DNA from: Hydractinia symbiolongicarpus
Taxonomy: Eukaryota > Cnidaria > Hydrozoa > Anthoathecata > Hydractiniidae
Direction of reading: 5' to 3'
Assembly (NCBI RefSeq): GCF_029227915.1
Contig: NC_079876.1
Coordinates: 34,393,828-34,457,827, forward strand
Length of the DNA: 64,000 nt
The position numbers were made by a program, and so were the translations under genes. The notes beneath the pieces are model-generated. The model had not been told where the DNA came from and did not search any database. It worked only from the letters and a program-made list of their open reading frames with translations. Shown in pieces: positions 48,281-62,565 of the stretch. The stretch's first letter is position 1, and each line of letters begins with the position of its first letter.

Positions 48281-50512
48281 CTTGACGTCCAATTTTCTCA
48301 TTTTTCAAATTTATCAGATCACAGTCAAAAGTTAGTTCAATTAAGTCCCACAGTCAATCGTTTCATTGTTAAAAGCGATGCAACATAGTAATATCAAAAA
48401 AATATCGCTAAATACATGTTGGTACGAATATGTGACACAACCGTTGAAAATCAAACGGACTGACACCGTTAGAAAATCAATGAAATGTAGTTTTTGAAAC
48501 TGGCGCTATCTCCTCAGCGCGCGATAACGGCTAGGATTGGTCCCACAGTAAAAAATGACTTATTTATCTAAATTTTTAAATGAAACGCTACCACAGAGAC
48601 CAGTGTATTCGCTAGATTTTGGCAATCATGTTAATTTAAGAAGAATGTTATTTCTTGGAGTCCAATTGTCTCCTTTATCACATTTATCAGGTGACAGTCC
48701 AAAGTTAGTTCAATTAAGTCCCACAGTCAATCGTTTCATAGTTAAAAGCGATGCAACCTAGTAATATTAGAGAAATATTGCTAAATACATGTTGGTACGA
48801 ATATGTGACCAAACCGTTGTAACTGAATGGGACTGACACCGTTAGAAAGTCAATGAAATGTAGTTTTTGAAACTATTGCTACTTCTTCAGCGCGCGCTAA
48901 CGGCAAGGATTGGTCCCACAGTAAAAAAATGACTTTTATTAGCTTAATTTTTAAATGAAGCGCTACCACAGCGCCCAGTGTAATCGCTGAGTTCCGGCAA
49001 TCACGTCAAATTAAGAAGAATGTTATTTCTTGGAGTCCAATTGTCTCACTTTCACATTTAAAAGGTCACAGTCCATAATCTGTTCAATTAAGTCCCACAG
49101 TCAATCGTTTCACTGTTAAAAGCCATACAACCTAGTAATATCAGAAAAATATCGCTAAATACATGTTGGTACGAATATGTGCCTCAACCATTGTAACTCA
49201 AACGGATTGATACTGTTAGAAAGTCAATGAAATGTAGTTTTTGAAAGTGTCGCAATTTCTTCAGCGCGGGAAAACAGCTAGGATTGGTCCCACAGTAAAG
49301 AATGACTTATTTATCTAAACTCTTAAATGAAGCGCTACCACAGCGGCCAGTGTAATCGCTGAGTTTCGGCAATCACGTCAAATTAAGAAGAATGTTATTT
49401 CTTGACGTCCAATTTTCTCATTTTTCACATTTATCAGATCACAGTCCAAAGTTAGTTCAATTAAGTCCCACAGTCAATCGTTTCATTGTTAAAAGCGATG
49501 CAACCTAGTAATATCAAAAAAATATCGGTAAATACATATTGGTACGAATATGTGACACAACCGTTGAAACTTAAACGGACTGACACCGTTAGAAAGTCAA
49601 TGAAATGTAGTTTTTGAAACTCGCGCTATCTCCTCAGCGCGCGATAACGGCTAGGATTGGTCCCACAGTAAAGAATGACTTATTTATCTAAATTTTTAAA
49701 TGAAGCGCTACCACAGAGACCAGTGTAATCGCTAAGTTTTGGCAATCATGTCAAATTAAGAAGAATGTTAATTCTTGGAGTCCAATTGTCTCCTTTATCA
49801 CATTTATCAGGTGACAGTCCAAAGTTAGTTCAATTAAGTCCCACAGTCAATCGTTTCATAGTTAAAAGCGATGCAACCTAGTAATATTAGAAAAATATTA
49901 CTAAATACATGTTGGTACGAATATGTGACCAAACCGTTGTAACTGAAAGAGACTGACACCGTTAGAAAGTCAATGAAATGTAGTTTTTGAAACTGTCGCT
50001 ATTTCTTCAGCGCGCGATAACGGATTGGATTGGGCCCACAGTAAAGAATGACTTAGTTATCTAAGTTTTAGCGCTACCACAGCGCCCAGTGTAATCGATG
50101 AGTTCCGGCAATCACGTCAAGTTAAGAAGAATGTCATTTCTTGGAGTCCAATTGTCTCCTTTATCACATTTATCAGGTGACAGTCCAAAGTTAGTTCAAT
50201 TAAGTCCCACAGTCAATCGTTTCATAGTTAAAAGCGATGCAACCTAGTAATATCACAAAAATATCGCTAAATACATGTTTGTACGAATATGTGACCTAAC
50301 CGTTGTAACTCAAACGGACAGACACCGTTAGAAAGTCAATGAAATGTAGTTTTTGAAACTGTCGCTATTTTTTCAGCGCGCGATAACGGCTAGGATTGGT
50401 CCCACAGTAAAGAATGACTTATTTATCTAAACTCTTAAATGAAGCGCTACCACAGCGGTCAGTGTAGTCGCTAGATTTTGGCAATCATGTCAAATTAAGA
50501 AGAATGTTATTT
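48281..50512 (+). repeat. 6-monomer HOR, copy 1 (2232 bp)
   Basis: It begins at 'cttgacgtccaattttctc' (48281) and ends where that mark recurs at 50513. It includes a monomer shortened by about 10 bp at about 50066 ('ctaagttttagcgctacc'). The subfamily marks 'cttgacgtcc', 'gagaaatattgc' and 'ctgaatgggactg' are mostly confined to about 48-56 kb. Confidence 0.85.
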
Positions 50513-52600
50513 CTTGACGTCCAATTTTTTCATTTTTCAAATTTATCAGATCACAGTCAAAAGTTAGTTCAATTAAGTCCCAGAGTCAATCGTTTCATTG
50601 TTAAAAGCGATGCAACATAGTAATATCAAAAAAATATCGCTAAATACATGTTGGTACGAATATGTGACACAACCGTTGAAAATCATACGGACTGACACCG
50701 TTAGAAAGTCAATGAAATATCTCCTCAGCGCGCGATAACGGCTAGGATTGGTCCCACAGTAAAAAATGACTTATTTATCTAAATTTTTAAATGAAACGCT
50801 ACCACAGAGACCAGTGTATTCGCTAGATTTTGGCAATCATGTTAATTTAAGAAGAATGTTATTTCTTGGAGTCCAATTGTCTCCTTTATCACATTTATCA
50901 GGTGACAGTCCAAAGTTAGTTCAATTAAGTCCCACAGTCAATCGTTTCATAGTTAAAAGCGATGCAACCTAGTAATATTAGAGAAATATTGCTAAATACA
51001 TGTTGGTACGAATATGTGACCAAACCGTTGTAACTGAATGGGACTGACACCGTTAGAAAGTCAATGAAATGTAGTTTTTGAAACTATTGCTACTTCTTCA
51101 GCGCGCGCTAACGGCAAGGATTCGTCCCACAGTAAAAAAATGACTTTTATTAGCTTAATTTTTAAATGAAGCGCTACCACAGCGCCCAGTGTAATCGCTG
51201 AGTTCCGGCAATCACGTCAAATTAAGAAGGATGTTATTTCTTGGAGTCCAATTGTCTCACTTTCACATTTAAAAGGTCACAGTCCATAATCTGTTCAATT
51301 AAGTCCCACAGTCAATCGCTTCACTGTTAAAAGCCATACAACCTAGTAATATCAGAAAAATATCGCTAAATACATGTTGGTACGAATATGTGCCTCAACC
51401 ATTGTAACTCAAACGGATTGATACTGTTAGAAAGTCAATGAAATGTAGTTTTTGAAAGTGTCGCAATTTCTTCAGCGCGGGAAAACAGCTAGGATTGGTC
51501 CCACAGTAAAGAATGACTTATTTATCTAAACTCTTAAATGAAGCGCTACCACAGCGGCCAGTGTAATCGCTGATTTTCGGCAATCACGTCAAATTAAGAA
51601 GAATGTTATTTCTTGACGTCCAATTTTCTCATTTTTCACATTTATCAGATCACAGTCCAAAGTTAGTTCAATTAAGTCCCACAGTCAATCGTTTCATTGT
51701 TAAAAGCAATGCAACCTAGTAATATCAAAAAAAAAATCGGTAAATACATATTGGTACGAATATGTGACACAACCGTTGAAACTTAAACGGACTGACACCG
51801 TTAGAAAGTCAATGAAATGTATTTTTTGAAACTCGCGCTATCTCCTCAGCGCGCGATAACGGCTAGGATTGGTCCCACAGTAAAGAATGACTTATTTATC
51901 TAAATTTTTAAATGAAGCGCTACCACAGAGACCAGTGTAATCGCTAAGTTTTGGCAATCATGTCAAATTAAGAAGAATGTTAATTCTTGGAGTCCAATTG
52001 TCTCCTTTATCACATTTATCAGGTGACAGTCCAAAGTTAGTTCAATTAAGTCCCACAGTCAATCGTTTCATAGTTAAAAGCGATGCAACCTAGTAATATT
52101 AGAAAAATATTACTAAATACATGTTGGTACGAATATGTGACCAAACCGTTGTAACTGAAAGGGACTGACACCGTTAGAAAGTCAATGAAATGTAGTTTTT
52201 GAAACTGTCGCTATTTCTTCAGCGCGCGATAACGGATAGGATTGGGCCCACAGTAAAGAATGACTTAGTTATCTAAGTTTTAGCGCTACCACAGCGCCCA
52301 GTGTAATCGATGAGTTCCGGCAATCACGTCAAGTTAAGAAGAATGTTATTTCTTGAAATCCAATTGTCTCCTTTATCACATTTATCAGGTGACAGTCCAA
52401 AGTTAGTTCAATTAAGTCCCACAGTCAATCGTTTCATAGTTAAAAGCGATGCAACCTAGTAATATCACAAAAATATCGCTAAATACATGTTTGTACGAAT
52501 ATGTGACCTAACCGTTGTAACTCAAACGGACAGACACCGTTAGAAAGTCAATGAAATGTAGTTTTTGAAACTGTCGCTATTTTTTCAGCGCGCGATAACG
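50513..52600 (+). repeat. 6-monomer HOR, copy 2, with 21-bp deletion
   Basis: It follows copy 1 in the same monomer order. A 21-bp loss at about 50718 joins 'caatgaaat' to 'atctcctcagc', so markers after it are 2211 bp from copy 1 (48555/50766) instead of 2232. 'aaatcggtaaatacatattgg' and the 10-bp-shortened monomer (50061/52273) recur. Similarity to copy 1 fades near 52.6 kb. Confidence 0.85.
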
Positions 52601-52672
52601 GATAGGATTGGTCCCACAGTAAAGAATGACTTAATTATCTAAATTTTTTAATGAAGCGCTACCACAGAGACC

Positions 52673-53045
52673 AGTGTAATCGATAAGTTTTGGCAATCAT
52701 GTCTAATTAAGAAGAATGTTATTTCTTGGAGTCCAATTGTCTCCTTTATCAAATTTATCAGGTGACAGTCCAAAGTTAGTTCAATTAAGTCCCACAGTCA
52801 ATCGTTTCATTGTTAAAAGCGATGCAACCTAGTAATATTAGAGAAATATTGCTAAATACATGTTGGTACGAATATGTGACCAAACCGTTGTAACTGAATG
52901 GGACTGACACCGTTAGAAAGTCAATGAAATGTAGTTTTTGAAAGTGTCGCTATTTCTTCAGCGCGGGAAAACAGCTAGGATTGGTCCGACAGTAAAGAAT
53001 GACTTATTTATCTAAACTCTTAAATGAAGCGCTACCGCAGCGGCC
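52673..53045 (+). repeat. Hybrid monomer, exchange joint 1
   Basis: The left part has 'gagaaatattgc' and 'ctgaatgggactg', which in the two earlier units is followed by 'gaaactattgctacttc'. Here it runs into 'gaaagtgtcgctatttc' and 'gcgggaaaacag', the right end of another monomer. The switch lies between about 52912 and 52943. The result is one monomer fewer than in the earlier units. Confidence 0.7.
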
Positions 53046-53419
53046 AGTGTAATCGCTGAGTTTCGGCAATCATGTCAAATTAAGAAGAATGTTATTTCTT
53101 GACGTCCAATTTTCTCATTTTTCAAATTTATCAGATCACAGTCAAAAGTTAGTTCAATTAAGTCCCACAGTCAATCGTTTCATTGTTAAAAGCGATGCAA
53201 CATAGTAATATCAAAAAAAAAATCGGTAAATACATATTGGTACGAATATGTGACACAACCGTTGAAACTTAAACGGACTGACACCGTTAGAAAGTCAATG
53301 AAATGTATTTTTTGAAACTCGCGCTATCTCCTCAGCGCGCGATAACGGCTAGGATTGGTCCCACAGTAAAGAATGACTTATTTATCTAAATTTTTAAATG
53401 AAGCGCTACCACAGAGACC
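53046..53419 (+). repeat. Hybrid monomer, exchange joint 2
   Basis: The left part ('caaatttatcagatc', 'cagtcaaaag', 'gcaacatagtaatatc') matches the monomer at 50.5 kb. The right part ('aatcggtaaatacatattgg', 'gaaactcgcgc') matches the monomer at 51.7 kb. The switch falls in or next to the A run at about 53213-53222. Confidence 0.75.
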
Positions 53420-56400
53420 AGTGTAATCGCTAAGTTTTGGCAATCATGTCAAATTAAGAAGAATGTTAATTCTTGGAGTCCAATTGTCTCCTTTATCACA
53501 TTTATCAGGTGACAGTCCAAAGTTAGTTCAATTAAGTCCCACAGTCAATCGTTTCATAGTTAAAAGCGATGCAACCTAGTAATATTAAAAAAACATTACT
53601 AAATACATGTTGGTACGAATATGTGACCAAACCGTTGTAACTGAAAGGGACTGACACCGTTAGAAAGTCAATGAAATGTAGTTTTTGAAACTGTCGCTAT
53701 TTCTTCAGCGCGCGATAACGGATAGGATTGGGCCCACAGTAAAGAATGACTTAGTTATCTAAGTTTTAGCGCTACCACAGCGCCCAGTGTAATCGATGAG
53801 TTCCGGCAATCACGTCAAGTTAAGAAGAATGTTATTTCTTGAAATCCAATTGTCTCCTTTATCACATTTATCAGGTGACAGTCCAAAGTTAGTTCAATTA
53901 AGTCCCACAGTCAATCGTTTCATAGTTAAAAGCGATGCAACCTAGCAATATCACAAAAATATCGCTAAATACATGTTTGTACGAATATGTGACCTAACCG
54001 TTGTAACTCAAACGGACAGACACCGTTAGAAAGTCAATGAAATGTAGTTTTTGAAACTGTCGCTATTTTTGCAGCGCGCGATAACAGATAGGATTGGTCC
54101 CACAGTAAAGAATGACTTATTTATCTAAATTTTTTAATGAAGCGCTACCACAGAGACCAGTGTAATCGATAAGTTTTGGCAATCATGTCTAATTAAGAAG
54201 AATGTTATTTCTTGGAGTCCAATTGTCTCCTTTATCAAATTTATCAGGTGACAGTCCAAAGTTAGTTCAATTAAGTCCCACAGTCAATCGTTTCATTGTT
54301 AAAAGCGATGCAACCTAGTAATATTAGAGAAATATTGCTAAATACATGTTGGTACGAATATGTGACCAAACCGTTGTAACTGAATGGGACTGACACCGTT
54401 AGAAAGTCAATGAAATGTAGTTTTTGAAACTATTGCTACTTCTTCAGCGCGCGCTAACGGCAAGGATTGGTCCCACATTAAAAAAATGACTTTTATTAGC
54501 TTAATTTTTAAATGAAGCGCTACCACAGCGCCCAGTGTAATCGCTGAGTTCCGGCAATCACGTCAAATTAAGAAGAATGTTATTTCTTGGAGTCCAATTG
54601 TCTCACTTTCACATTTAAAAGGTCACAGTCCATAATCAGTTCAATTAAGTCCCACAGTCAATCGTTTCACTGTTAAAAGCCATACAACCTAGTAATATCA
54701 GAAAAATATCGCTAAATACATGTTGGTACGAATATGTGCCTCAACCATTGTAACTCAAACGGATTGATACTGTTAGAAAGTTAATGAAATGTAGTTTTTG
54801 AAAGTGTCGCTATTTCTTCAGCGCGGGAAAACAGCTAGGATTGGTCCGACAGTAAAGAATGACTTATTTATCTAAACTCTTAAATGAAGCGCTACCGCAG
54901 CGGCCAGTGTAATCGCTGAGTTTCGGCAATCACGTCAAATTAAGAAGAATGTTATTTCTTGACGTCCAATTTTCTCATTTTTCAAATTTATCAGATCACA
55001 GTCAAAAGTTAGTTCAATTAAGTCCCACAGTCAATCGTTTCATTGTTAAAAGCGATGCAACATAGTAATATCAAAAAAATATCGCTAAATACATGTTGGT
55101 ACGAATATGTGACACAACCGTTGAAAATCAAACGGACTGACACCGTTAGAAAGTCAATGAAATGTAGTTTTTGAAACTGGCGCTATCTCCTCAGCGCGCG
55201 ATAACGGCTAGGATTGGTCCCACAGTAAAAAATGACTTATTTATCTAAATTTTTAAATGAAACGCTACCACAGAGACCAGTGTAATCGCTAGATTTTGGC
55301 AATCATGTTAATTTAAGAAGAATGTTATTTCTTGGAGTCCAATTGTCTCCTTTATCACATTTATCAGGTGACAGTCCAAAGTTAGTTCAATTAAGTCCCA
55401 CAGTCAAACCTTTCATAGTTAAAAGCGATGCAACCTAGTAATATTAGAGAAATATTGCTAAATACATGTTGGTACGAATATGTGACCAAACCGTTGTAAC
55501 TGAATGGGACTGACACCGTTAGAAAGTCAATGAAATGTAGTTTTTGAAACTATTGCTACTTCTTCAGCGCGCGCTAACGGCAAGGATTGGTCCCACAGTA
55601 AAAAAATGACTTTTATTAGCTTAATTTTTAAATGAAGCGCTACCACAGCGCCCAGTGTAATAGCTGAGTTCCGGCAATCACGTCAAATTAAGAAGAATGT
55701 TATTTCTTGGAGTCCAATTGTCTCACTTTCACATTTAAAAGGTCACAGTTCATAATCTGTTCAATTAAGTCCCACAGTCAATCGTTTCACTGTTAAAAGC
55801 CATACAACATAGTAATATCAGAAAAATATCGCTAAATACATGTTGGTACGAATATGTGCCTCAACCATTATAACTCAAACGGATTGATACTGTTAGAAAG
55901 TCAATGAAATGTAGTTTTTGAAAGTGTCGCTATTTTTTCAGCGCGGGAAAACAGCTAGGATTGGTCCCACAGTAAAGAATGACTTATTTATCTAAACTCT
56001 TAAATGAAGCGCTACCGCAGCGGCCAGTGTAATCGCTGAGTTTCGGCAATCACGTCAAATTAAGAAGAATGTTATTTCTTGACGTCCAATTTTCTCATTT
56101 TTCACATTTATCAGATCACAGTCCAAAGTTAGTTCAATTAAGTCCGACAGTCAATCGTTTCATTGTTAAAAGCGATGCAACCTAGTAATATCAAAAAAAT
56201 ATCGGTAAATACATATTGGTACGAATATGTGACACAACCGTTGAAACTTAAACGGACTGACACCGTTAGAAAGTCAATGAAATGTAGTTTTTGAAACTCG
56301 CGCTATCTCCTCAGCGCGCGATAACGGCTAGGATTGGTCCCACAGTAAAGAATGACTTATTTATCTAAATTTTTAAATGAAGGGCTACCACAGAAACCAG

Positions 56401-59400
56401 TGTAATCGCTAAGTTTTGGCAATCATGTCAAATTAAGAAGAATGTTAATTCTTGGAGTCCAATTGTCTCCTTTATCACATTTATCAGGTGACAGTCCAAA
56501 GTTAGTTCAATTAAGTCCCACAGTCAATCGTTTCATAGTTAAAAGCGATGCAACCTAGTAATATTAGAAAAATATTACTAAATACATGTTGGTACGAATA
56601 TGTGACCAAACCGTTGTAACTGAAAGGTACTGACACCGTTAGAAAGTCAATGAAATGTAGTTTTTGAAACTGTCGCTATTTCTTCAGCGCGCGATAACGG
56701 ATAGGATTGGGCCCACAGTAAAGAATGACTTAGTTATCTAAGTTTTAGCGCTACCACAGCGCCCAGTGTAATCGATGAGTTCCGGCAATCACGTCAAGTT
56801 AAGAAGAATGTTATTTCTTGGAGTCCAATTGTCTCCTTTATCACATTTATCAGGTGACAGTCCAAAGTTAGTTCAATTAAGTCGCACAGTCAATCGTTTC
56901 ATAGTTAAAAGCGATGCAACCTAGTAATATCACAAAAATATCGCTAAATACATGTTTGTACGAATATGTGACCTAACCGTTGTAACTCAAACGGACAGAC
57001 ACCGTTAGAAAGTCAATGAAATGTAGTTTTTGAAACTGTCGCTATTTTTTCAGCGCGCGATAACGGATAGGATTGGTCCCACAGTAAAGAATGACTTATT
57101 TATCTAAATTTTTTAATGAAGCGCTACCACAGAGACCAGTGTAATCGATAAGTTTTGGCAATCATGTCTAATTAAGAAGAATGTTATTTCTTGGAGTCCA
57201 ATTGTCTCCTTTATCAAATTTATCAGGTGACAGTCCAAAGTTAGTTCAATTAAGTCCCACAGTCAATCGTTTCATTGTTAAAAGCGATGCAACCTAGTAA
57301 TATCACAAAAATATCGCTAAATACATGTTTGTACGAATATGTGACCTAACCGTTGTAACTTAAACGGACAGACACCGTTAGAAAGTCAATGAAATGTAGT
57401 TTTTGAAACTGTCGCTATTTCTTCAGCGCGCGATAACGGATAGGATTGGTCCCACAGTAAAGAATGACTTATTTATCTAAATTTTTAAATGAAGCGCTAC
57501 CACAGAGACCAGTGTAATCGCTAAGTTTTGGCACTCATGTCAAATTAACAAGAATGTTATTTCTTGGAGTCCAATTGTCTCCTTTCACACATTTATCAGG
57601 TGACAGTCCAAAGTTAGTTTAATTAAGTCCCACAGTCAATCGTTTCATAGTTAAAATCGATGCAACCTGGTAATATCACAAAAATATCGCTAAATACATG
57701 TTTGTACGAATATGTGACCTAACCGCTTTAACTTAAACGGACAGACACCGTTACAAAGTCAATGAAATGTAGTTTTTGAAACTGTCGCTATTTCTTCAGC
57801 GCGCGATAACGGATAGGATTGGTCCCGCAGTAAAGAACGGCTTATTTATCTAAATTTATAAATGAAGCGCTACCACAACGCCCAGTGTAATCGCTGATTT
57901 CCGGCAATCACGTCAAATTAAGAGGAATGTTTTTTCTTGGAGTCCATTTGTCTCATTTATTACATTGATCAGGTCACAGTCCAAAGTTAGTTCAAATATG
58001 TCCCACAGTCAATCGTTTCACTGTTAAAAGCGATGCAACCTAGTAATATCAGATAAATTACGCTAAATACATGTTGGTACGAATATGTGACCCAACCGTT
58101 GAAACTCAAACGGACTGACACCGTTAAAAATTCAATGAAATGTAATTTTTGAAACTGTCGCTATTTCTTCAGCGCGCGATAACGGCTAGGATTGGTCGCG
58201 CAGTAAAAAATGACTTTTTTATCTTAATTTTTAAATGAAGCGCTACCACAGAGCCCAGTGTAATCACTGAGTTTCGGCAATCATGTCAAATTAAGAAGAA
58301 TGTTATTTCTTGGAGTCCAATTGTCTTCTTTATCACATTTATCAGGTGAAAGTCCAAAGTTAGTTCAATTAAGTCCCACAATCAATCGTTTCATAGTTAA
58401 AAGCGATGCAACCTAGTAATATCAGAAACATATCGCTAAATACTTGTTTGTACGAATATGTGACCCAACCGTTGTAACACAAACGGACTGACACCGTTAG
58501 AAAGTCAATGAAATGTAGTTTTTGAAATTGTTGCTATTTCTTCAGCGCGCGATAACGGATGGGATTGGTCCCACAGTAAAGAATGACTTATTTATCTAAA
58601 TTTTTAAATGAAGCGCTACGACAGAGACCAGTGTAATCGATAAGTTTTGGCAATCATGTCTAATTAAGAAGAATGTTAATTCTTGGAGTACAATTGTCTC
58701 CTTTATCGAATTTATCAGGTGACAGTCCAAAGTTAGTTCAATTAAGTCCCACAGTCAATCGTTTCATTGTTAAAAGCGATGCAACCTAGTAATATCACAA
58801 AAATATCGCTAAATACATGTTTGTACGAATATGTGACCTAACCGTTGTAACTCAAACGGACAGACACCGTTAGAAAGTCAATGAAATGTAGTTTTTGAAA
58901 CTGTCGCTATTTCTTCAGCGCGCGATAACGGATAGGATTGGTCCCACAGTAAAGAATGACTTATTTATCTAAATTTTTTAATGAAGCGCTACCACAGAGA
59001 CCAGTGTAATCGCTAAGTTTTGGCACTCATGTCAAATTAAGAAGAATGTTATTTCTTGGAGTCCAATTGTCTCCTTTATCACATTTATCAGGTGACAGTC
59101 CAAAGTTAGTTCAATTAAGTCCCACAGTCAATCGTTTCATAGTTAAAATCGATGCAACCTAGTAATATCACAAAAATATCGCTAAATACATGTTTGTACG
59201 AATATGTGACCTAACCGCTTTAACTTAAACGGACAGACACCGTTAGAAAGTCAATGAAATGTAGTTTTTGAAACTGTCGCTATTTCTTCAGCGCGCGATA
59301 ACGGATAGGATTGGTCCCGCAGTAAAGAACGACTTATTTATCTAAATTTATAAATGAAGCGCTACCACTGCGCCCAGTGTAATCGCTGATTTCCGGCAAT

Positions 59401-59599
59401 CACGTCAAATTAAGAGGAATGTTTTTTCTTGGAGTCCATTTGTCTCATTTATTACATTGATCAGGTCACAGTCCAAAGTTAGTTCAAATATGTCCCACAG
59501 TCAATCGTTTCACTGTTAAAAGCGATGCAACCTAGTAATATCAGATAAATATCGCTAAATACATGTTGGTACGAATATGTGACCCAACCGTTGAAACTC

Positions 59600-61090
59600 A
59601 AACGGACTGACACCGTTAAAAAGTCAATGAAATGTAGTTTTTGAAATTGTCGCTATTTCTTCAGCGCGCGTAACGGATGGGATTGGTCCCACAGTAAAGT
59701 ATGACTTATTTATCTAAATTTTTAAATGAAGCGCTACCACAGCGCCCAGTGTAATCGCTGAGTTCCGGCAATCACGTCAAATTAAGAAGAATGTTATTTT
59801 TTGGAGTCCAATTGTCTCATTTATCGCATATATCAGGTCACAGTCCAAAGTTAGTTCAATTAAGTCCCACAGTCAATCGTTTCACTGTTAAAAGCGATGC
59901 AACCTAGTAATATCAGATAAATATCGCTAAATACATGTTAGTACGGATATGTGCCGCAACCATTGTAACTCAAACAGATTGATACTGTTAAAAAGTCAAT
60001 GAAATGTACTTTTTGAAACTGTCTCTATTTTTTCAGCGCGGGATAACAGATAGGATTAATCCCACAGTAAGAAATGACTTATTTATCTAAATTTTTAAAT
60101 GAAGCACTACCACAGAGCCCAGTGTAATCGCTAAGTTTCGGCAATCATGTCAAATTAAGAAGAATGTTATTTCTTAGAGTCCAATTGTCTCCTTTATCAC
60201 ATTTATCAGGTGACAGTCCAAAGTTAGTTCAATTAAGTTCCACAGTCAATCGTTTCTTTGTTAAAAGCGATGAAACCTAGTAATATCAAAAAAATATCGC
60301 TAAATACATGTTTGTACGAATATGTGACCTAACCGTTGTAACTCAAACGGACAGACACCGTTAGAAAGTCAATGAAATGTAGTTTTTGAAACTGTCGCTA
60401 TTTTTTCAGCGCGCGATAACGGATAGGATTGGTCCCACAGTAAAGAATGACTTATTTATCTAAATTTTTTAATGAAGCGCTACCACAGAGACCAGTGTAA
60501 TCGATAAGTTTTGGCAATCATGTCTAATTAAGAAGAATGTTATTTCTTGGAGTCCAATTGTCTCCTTTATCAAATTTATCAGGTGACAGTCCGAAGTTAG
60601 TTCAATTAAGTCCCACAGTCAATCGTTTCATTGTTAAAAGCGATGCAACCTAGTAATATCACAAAAATATCGCTAAATACATGTTTGTACGAATATGTGA
60701 CCTAACCGTTGTAACTTAAACGGACAGACACCGTTAGAAAGTCAATGAAATGTAGTTTTTGAAACTGTCGCTATTTCTTCAGCGCGCGATAACGGATAGG
60801 ATTGGTCCCACAGTAAAGAATGACTTATTTATCTAAATTTTTAAATGAAGCGCTACCACAGAGACCAGTGTAATCGCTAAGTTTTGGCACTCATGTCAAA
60901 TTAACAAGAATGTTATTTCTTGGAGTCCAATTGTCTCCTTTCACACATTTATCAGGTGACAGTCCAAAGTTAGTTTAATTAAGTCCCACAGTCAATCGTT
61001 TCATAGTTAAAATCGATGCAACCTGGTAATATCACAAAAATATCGCTAAATACATGTTTGTACGAATATGTGACCCAACCGTTGTAACAC
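59600..61090 (+). repeat. 4-monomer HOR at right end, copy 1
   Basis: A 1491-bp unit. Marks 'cgcgcgtaacggatggg', 'tttatcgcatatatcagg' and 'gtacggatatgtgcc' recur one unit later. The period equals that of the left 4-monomer HOR (3.5-9.95 kb), but the monomers are different, so the two 4-monomer units arose separately. Confidence 0.75.
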
Positions 61091-62565
61091 AAACGGACTG
61101 ACACCGTTAGAAAGTCAATGAAATGTAGTTTTTGAAATTGTCGCTATTTCTTCAGCGCGCGTAACGGATGGGATTGGTCCCACAGTAAAGTATGACTTAT
61201 TTATCTAAATTTTTAAATGAAGCGCTACCACAGCGCCCAGTGTAATCGCTGAGTTCCGGCAATCACGTCAAATTAAGAAGAATGTTATTTTTTGGAGTCC
61301 AATTGTCTCATTTATCGCATATATCAGGTCACAGTCCAAAGTTAGTTCAATTAAGTCCCACAGTCAATCGTTTCACTGTTAAAAGCGATGCAACCTAGTA
61401 ATATCAGATAAATATCGCTAAATACATGTTGGTACGGATATGTGCCCCAACCATTGTAACTCAAACAGATTGATACTGTTAAAAAGTCAATGAAATGTAC
61501 TTTTTGAAACTGTCTCTATTTTTTCAGCGCGGGATAACAGATAGGATTAGTCCCACAGTAAGAAATGACTTATTTATCTAAATTTTTAAATGAAGCACTA
61601 CCACAGAGCCCAGTGTAATCGCTAAGTTTCGGCAATCATGCCAAATTAAGAAGAATGTTATTTCTTAGAGTCCAATTGTCTCCTTTATCACATTTATCAG
61701 GTGACAGTCCAAAGTTAGTTCAATTAAGTTCCACAGTCAATCGTTTCTTTGTTAAAAGCGATAAAACCTAGTAATATCAAAAAAATATCGCTAAATACAT
61801 GTTTGTACGAATATGTGACCTAACCGTTGTAACTCAAACGGACAGACACCGTTAGAAAGTCAATGAAATGTAGTTTTTGAAACTGTCGCTATTTTTTCAG
61901 CGCGCGATAACGGATAGGATTGGTCCCACAGTAAAGAATGACTTATTTATCTAAATTTTTTAATGAAGCGCTACCACAGAGACCAGTGTAATCGATAAGT
62001 TTTGGCAATCATGTCTAATTAAGAAGAATGTGATTTCTTGGAGTCCAATTGTCTCCTTTATCAAATTTATCAGGTGACAGTCCGAAGTTAGTTCAATTAA
62101 GTCCCACAGTCAATCGTTTCATTGTTAAAAGCGATGCAACCTAGTAATATCACAAAAATATCGCTAAATACATGTTTGTACGAATATGTGACCTAACCGT
62201 TGTAACTTAAACGGACAGACACCGTTAGAAAGTCAATGAAATGTAGTTTTTGAAACTGTTGCTATTTCTTCAGCGCGCGATAACGGATAGGATTGGTCCC
62301 ACAGTAAAGAATGACTTATTTATCTAAATTTTTAAATGAAGCGCTACCACAGAGACCAGTGTAATCGCTAAGTTTTGGCACTCATGTCAAATTAACAAGA
62401 ATGTTATTTCTTGGAGTCCAATTGTCTCCTTTCACACATTTATCAGGTGACAGTCCAAAGTTAGTTTAATTAAGTCCCACAGTCAATCGTTTCATAGTTA
62501 AAATCGATGCAACCTGGTAATATCACAAAAATATCGCTAAATACATGTTTGTACGAATATGTGAC
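61091..62565 (+). repeat. 4-monomer HOR at right end, copy 2
   Basis: It repeats copy 1 at an offset of about 1491 bp with a handful of changes ('gccgcaacc' in copy 1, 'gccccaacc' here). Near 62.56 kb the sequence switches from 'gacccaaccgttg' to 'gacctaaccgcttt', a mark also found at 57.72 kb, so the next exchange joint lies there. Confidence 0.75.

Larger units (their letters stand above)
52601..57000 (+). repeat. Rearranged versions of the 6-monomer HOR
   Basis: The same monomers as in the two units before it, but with members missing. The 'agaaatattg' mark comes at 50982, 52842, 54328 and 55448, that is 1860, 1486 and 1120 bp apart, or five, four and three monomers. The shortened 'ctaagttttagcgc' monomer recurs at 52273, 53759 and 56738. 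These steps are whole monomers, as unequal exchange predicts. There is no gene. Confidence 0.8.
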
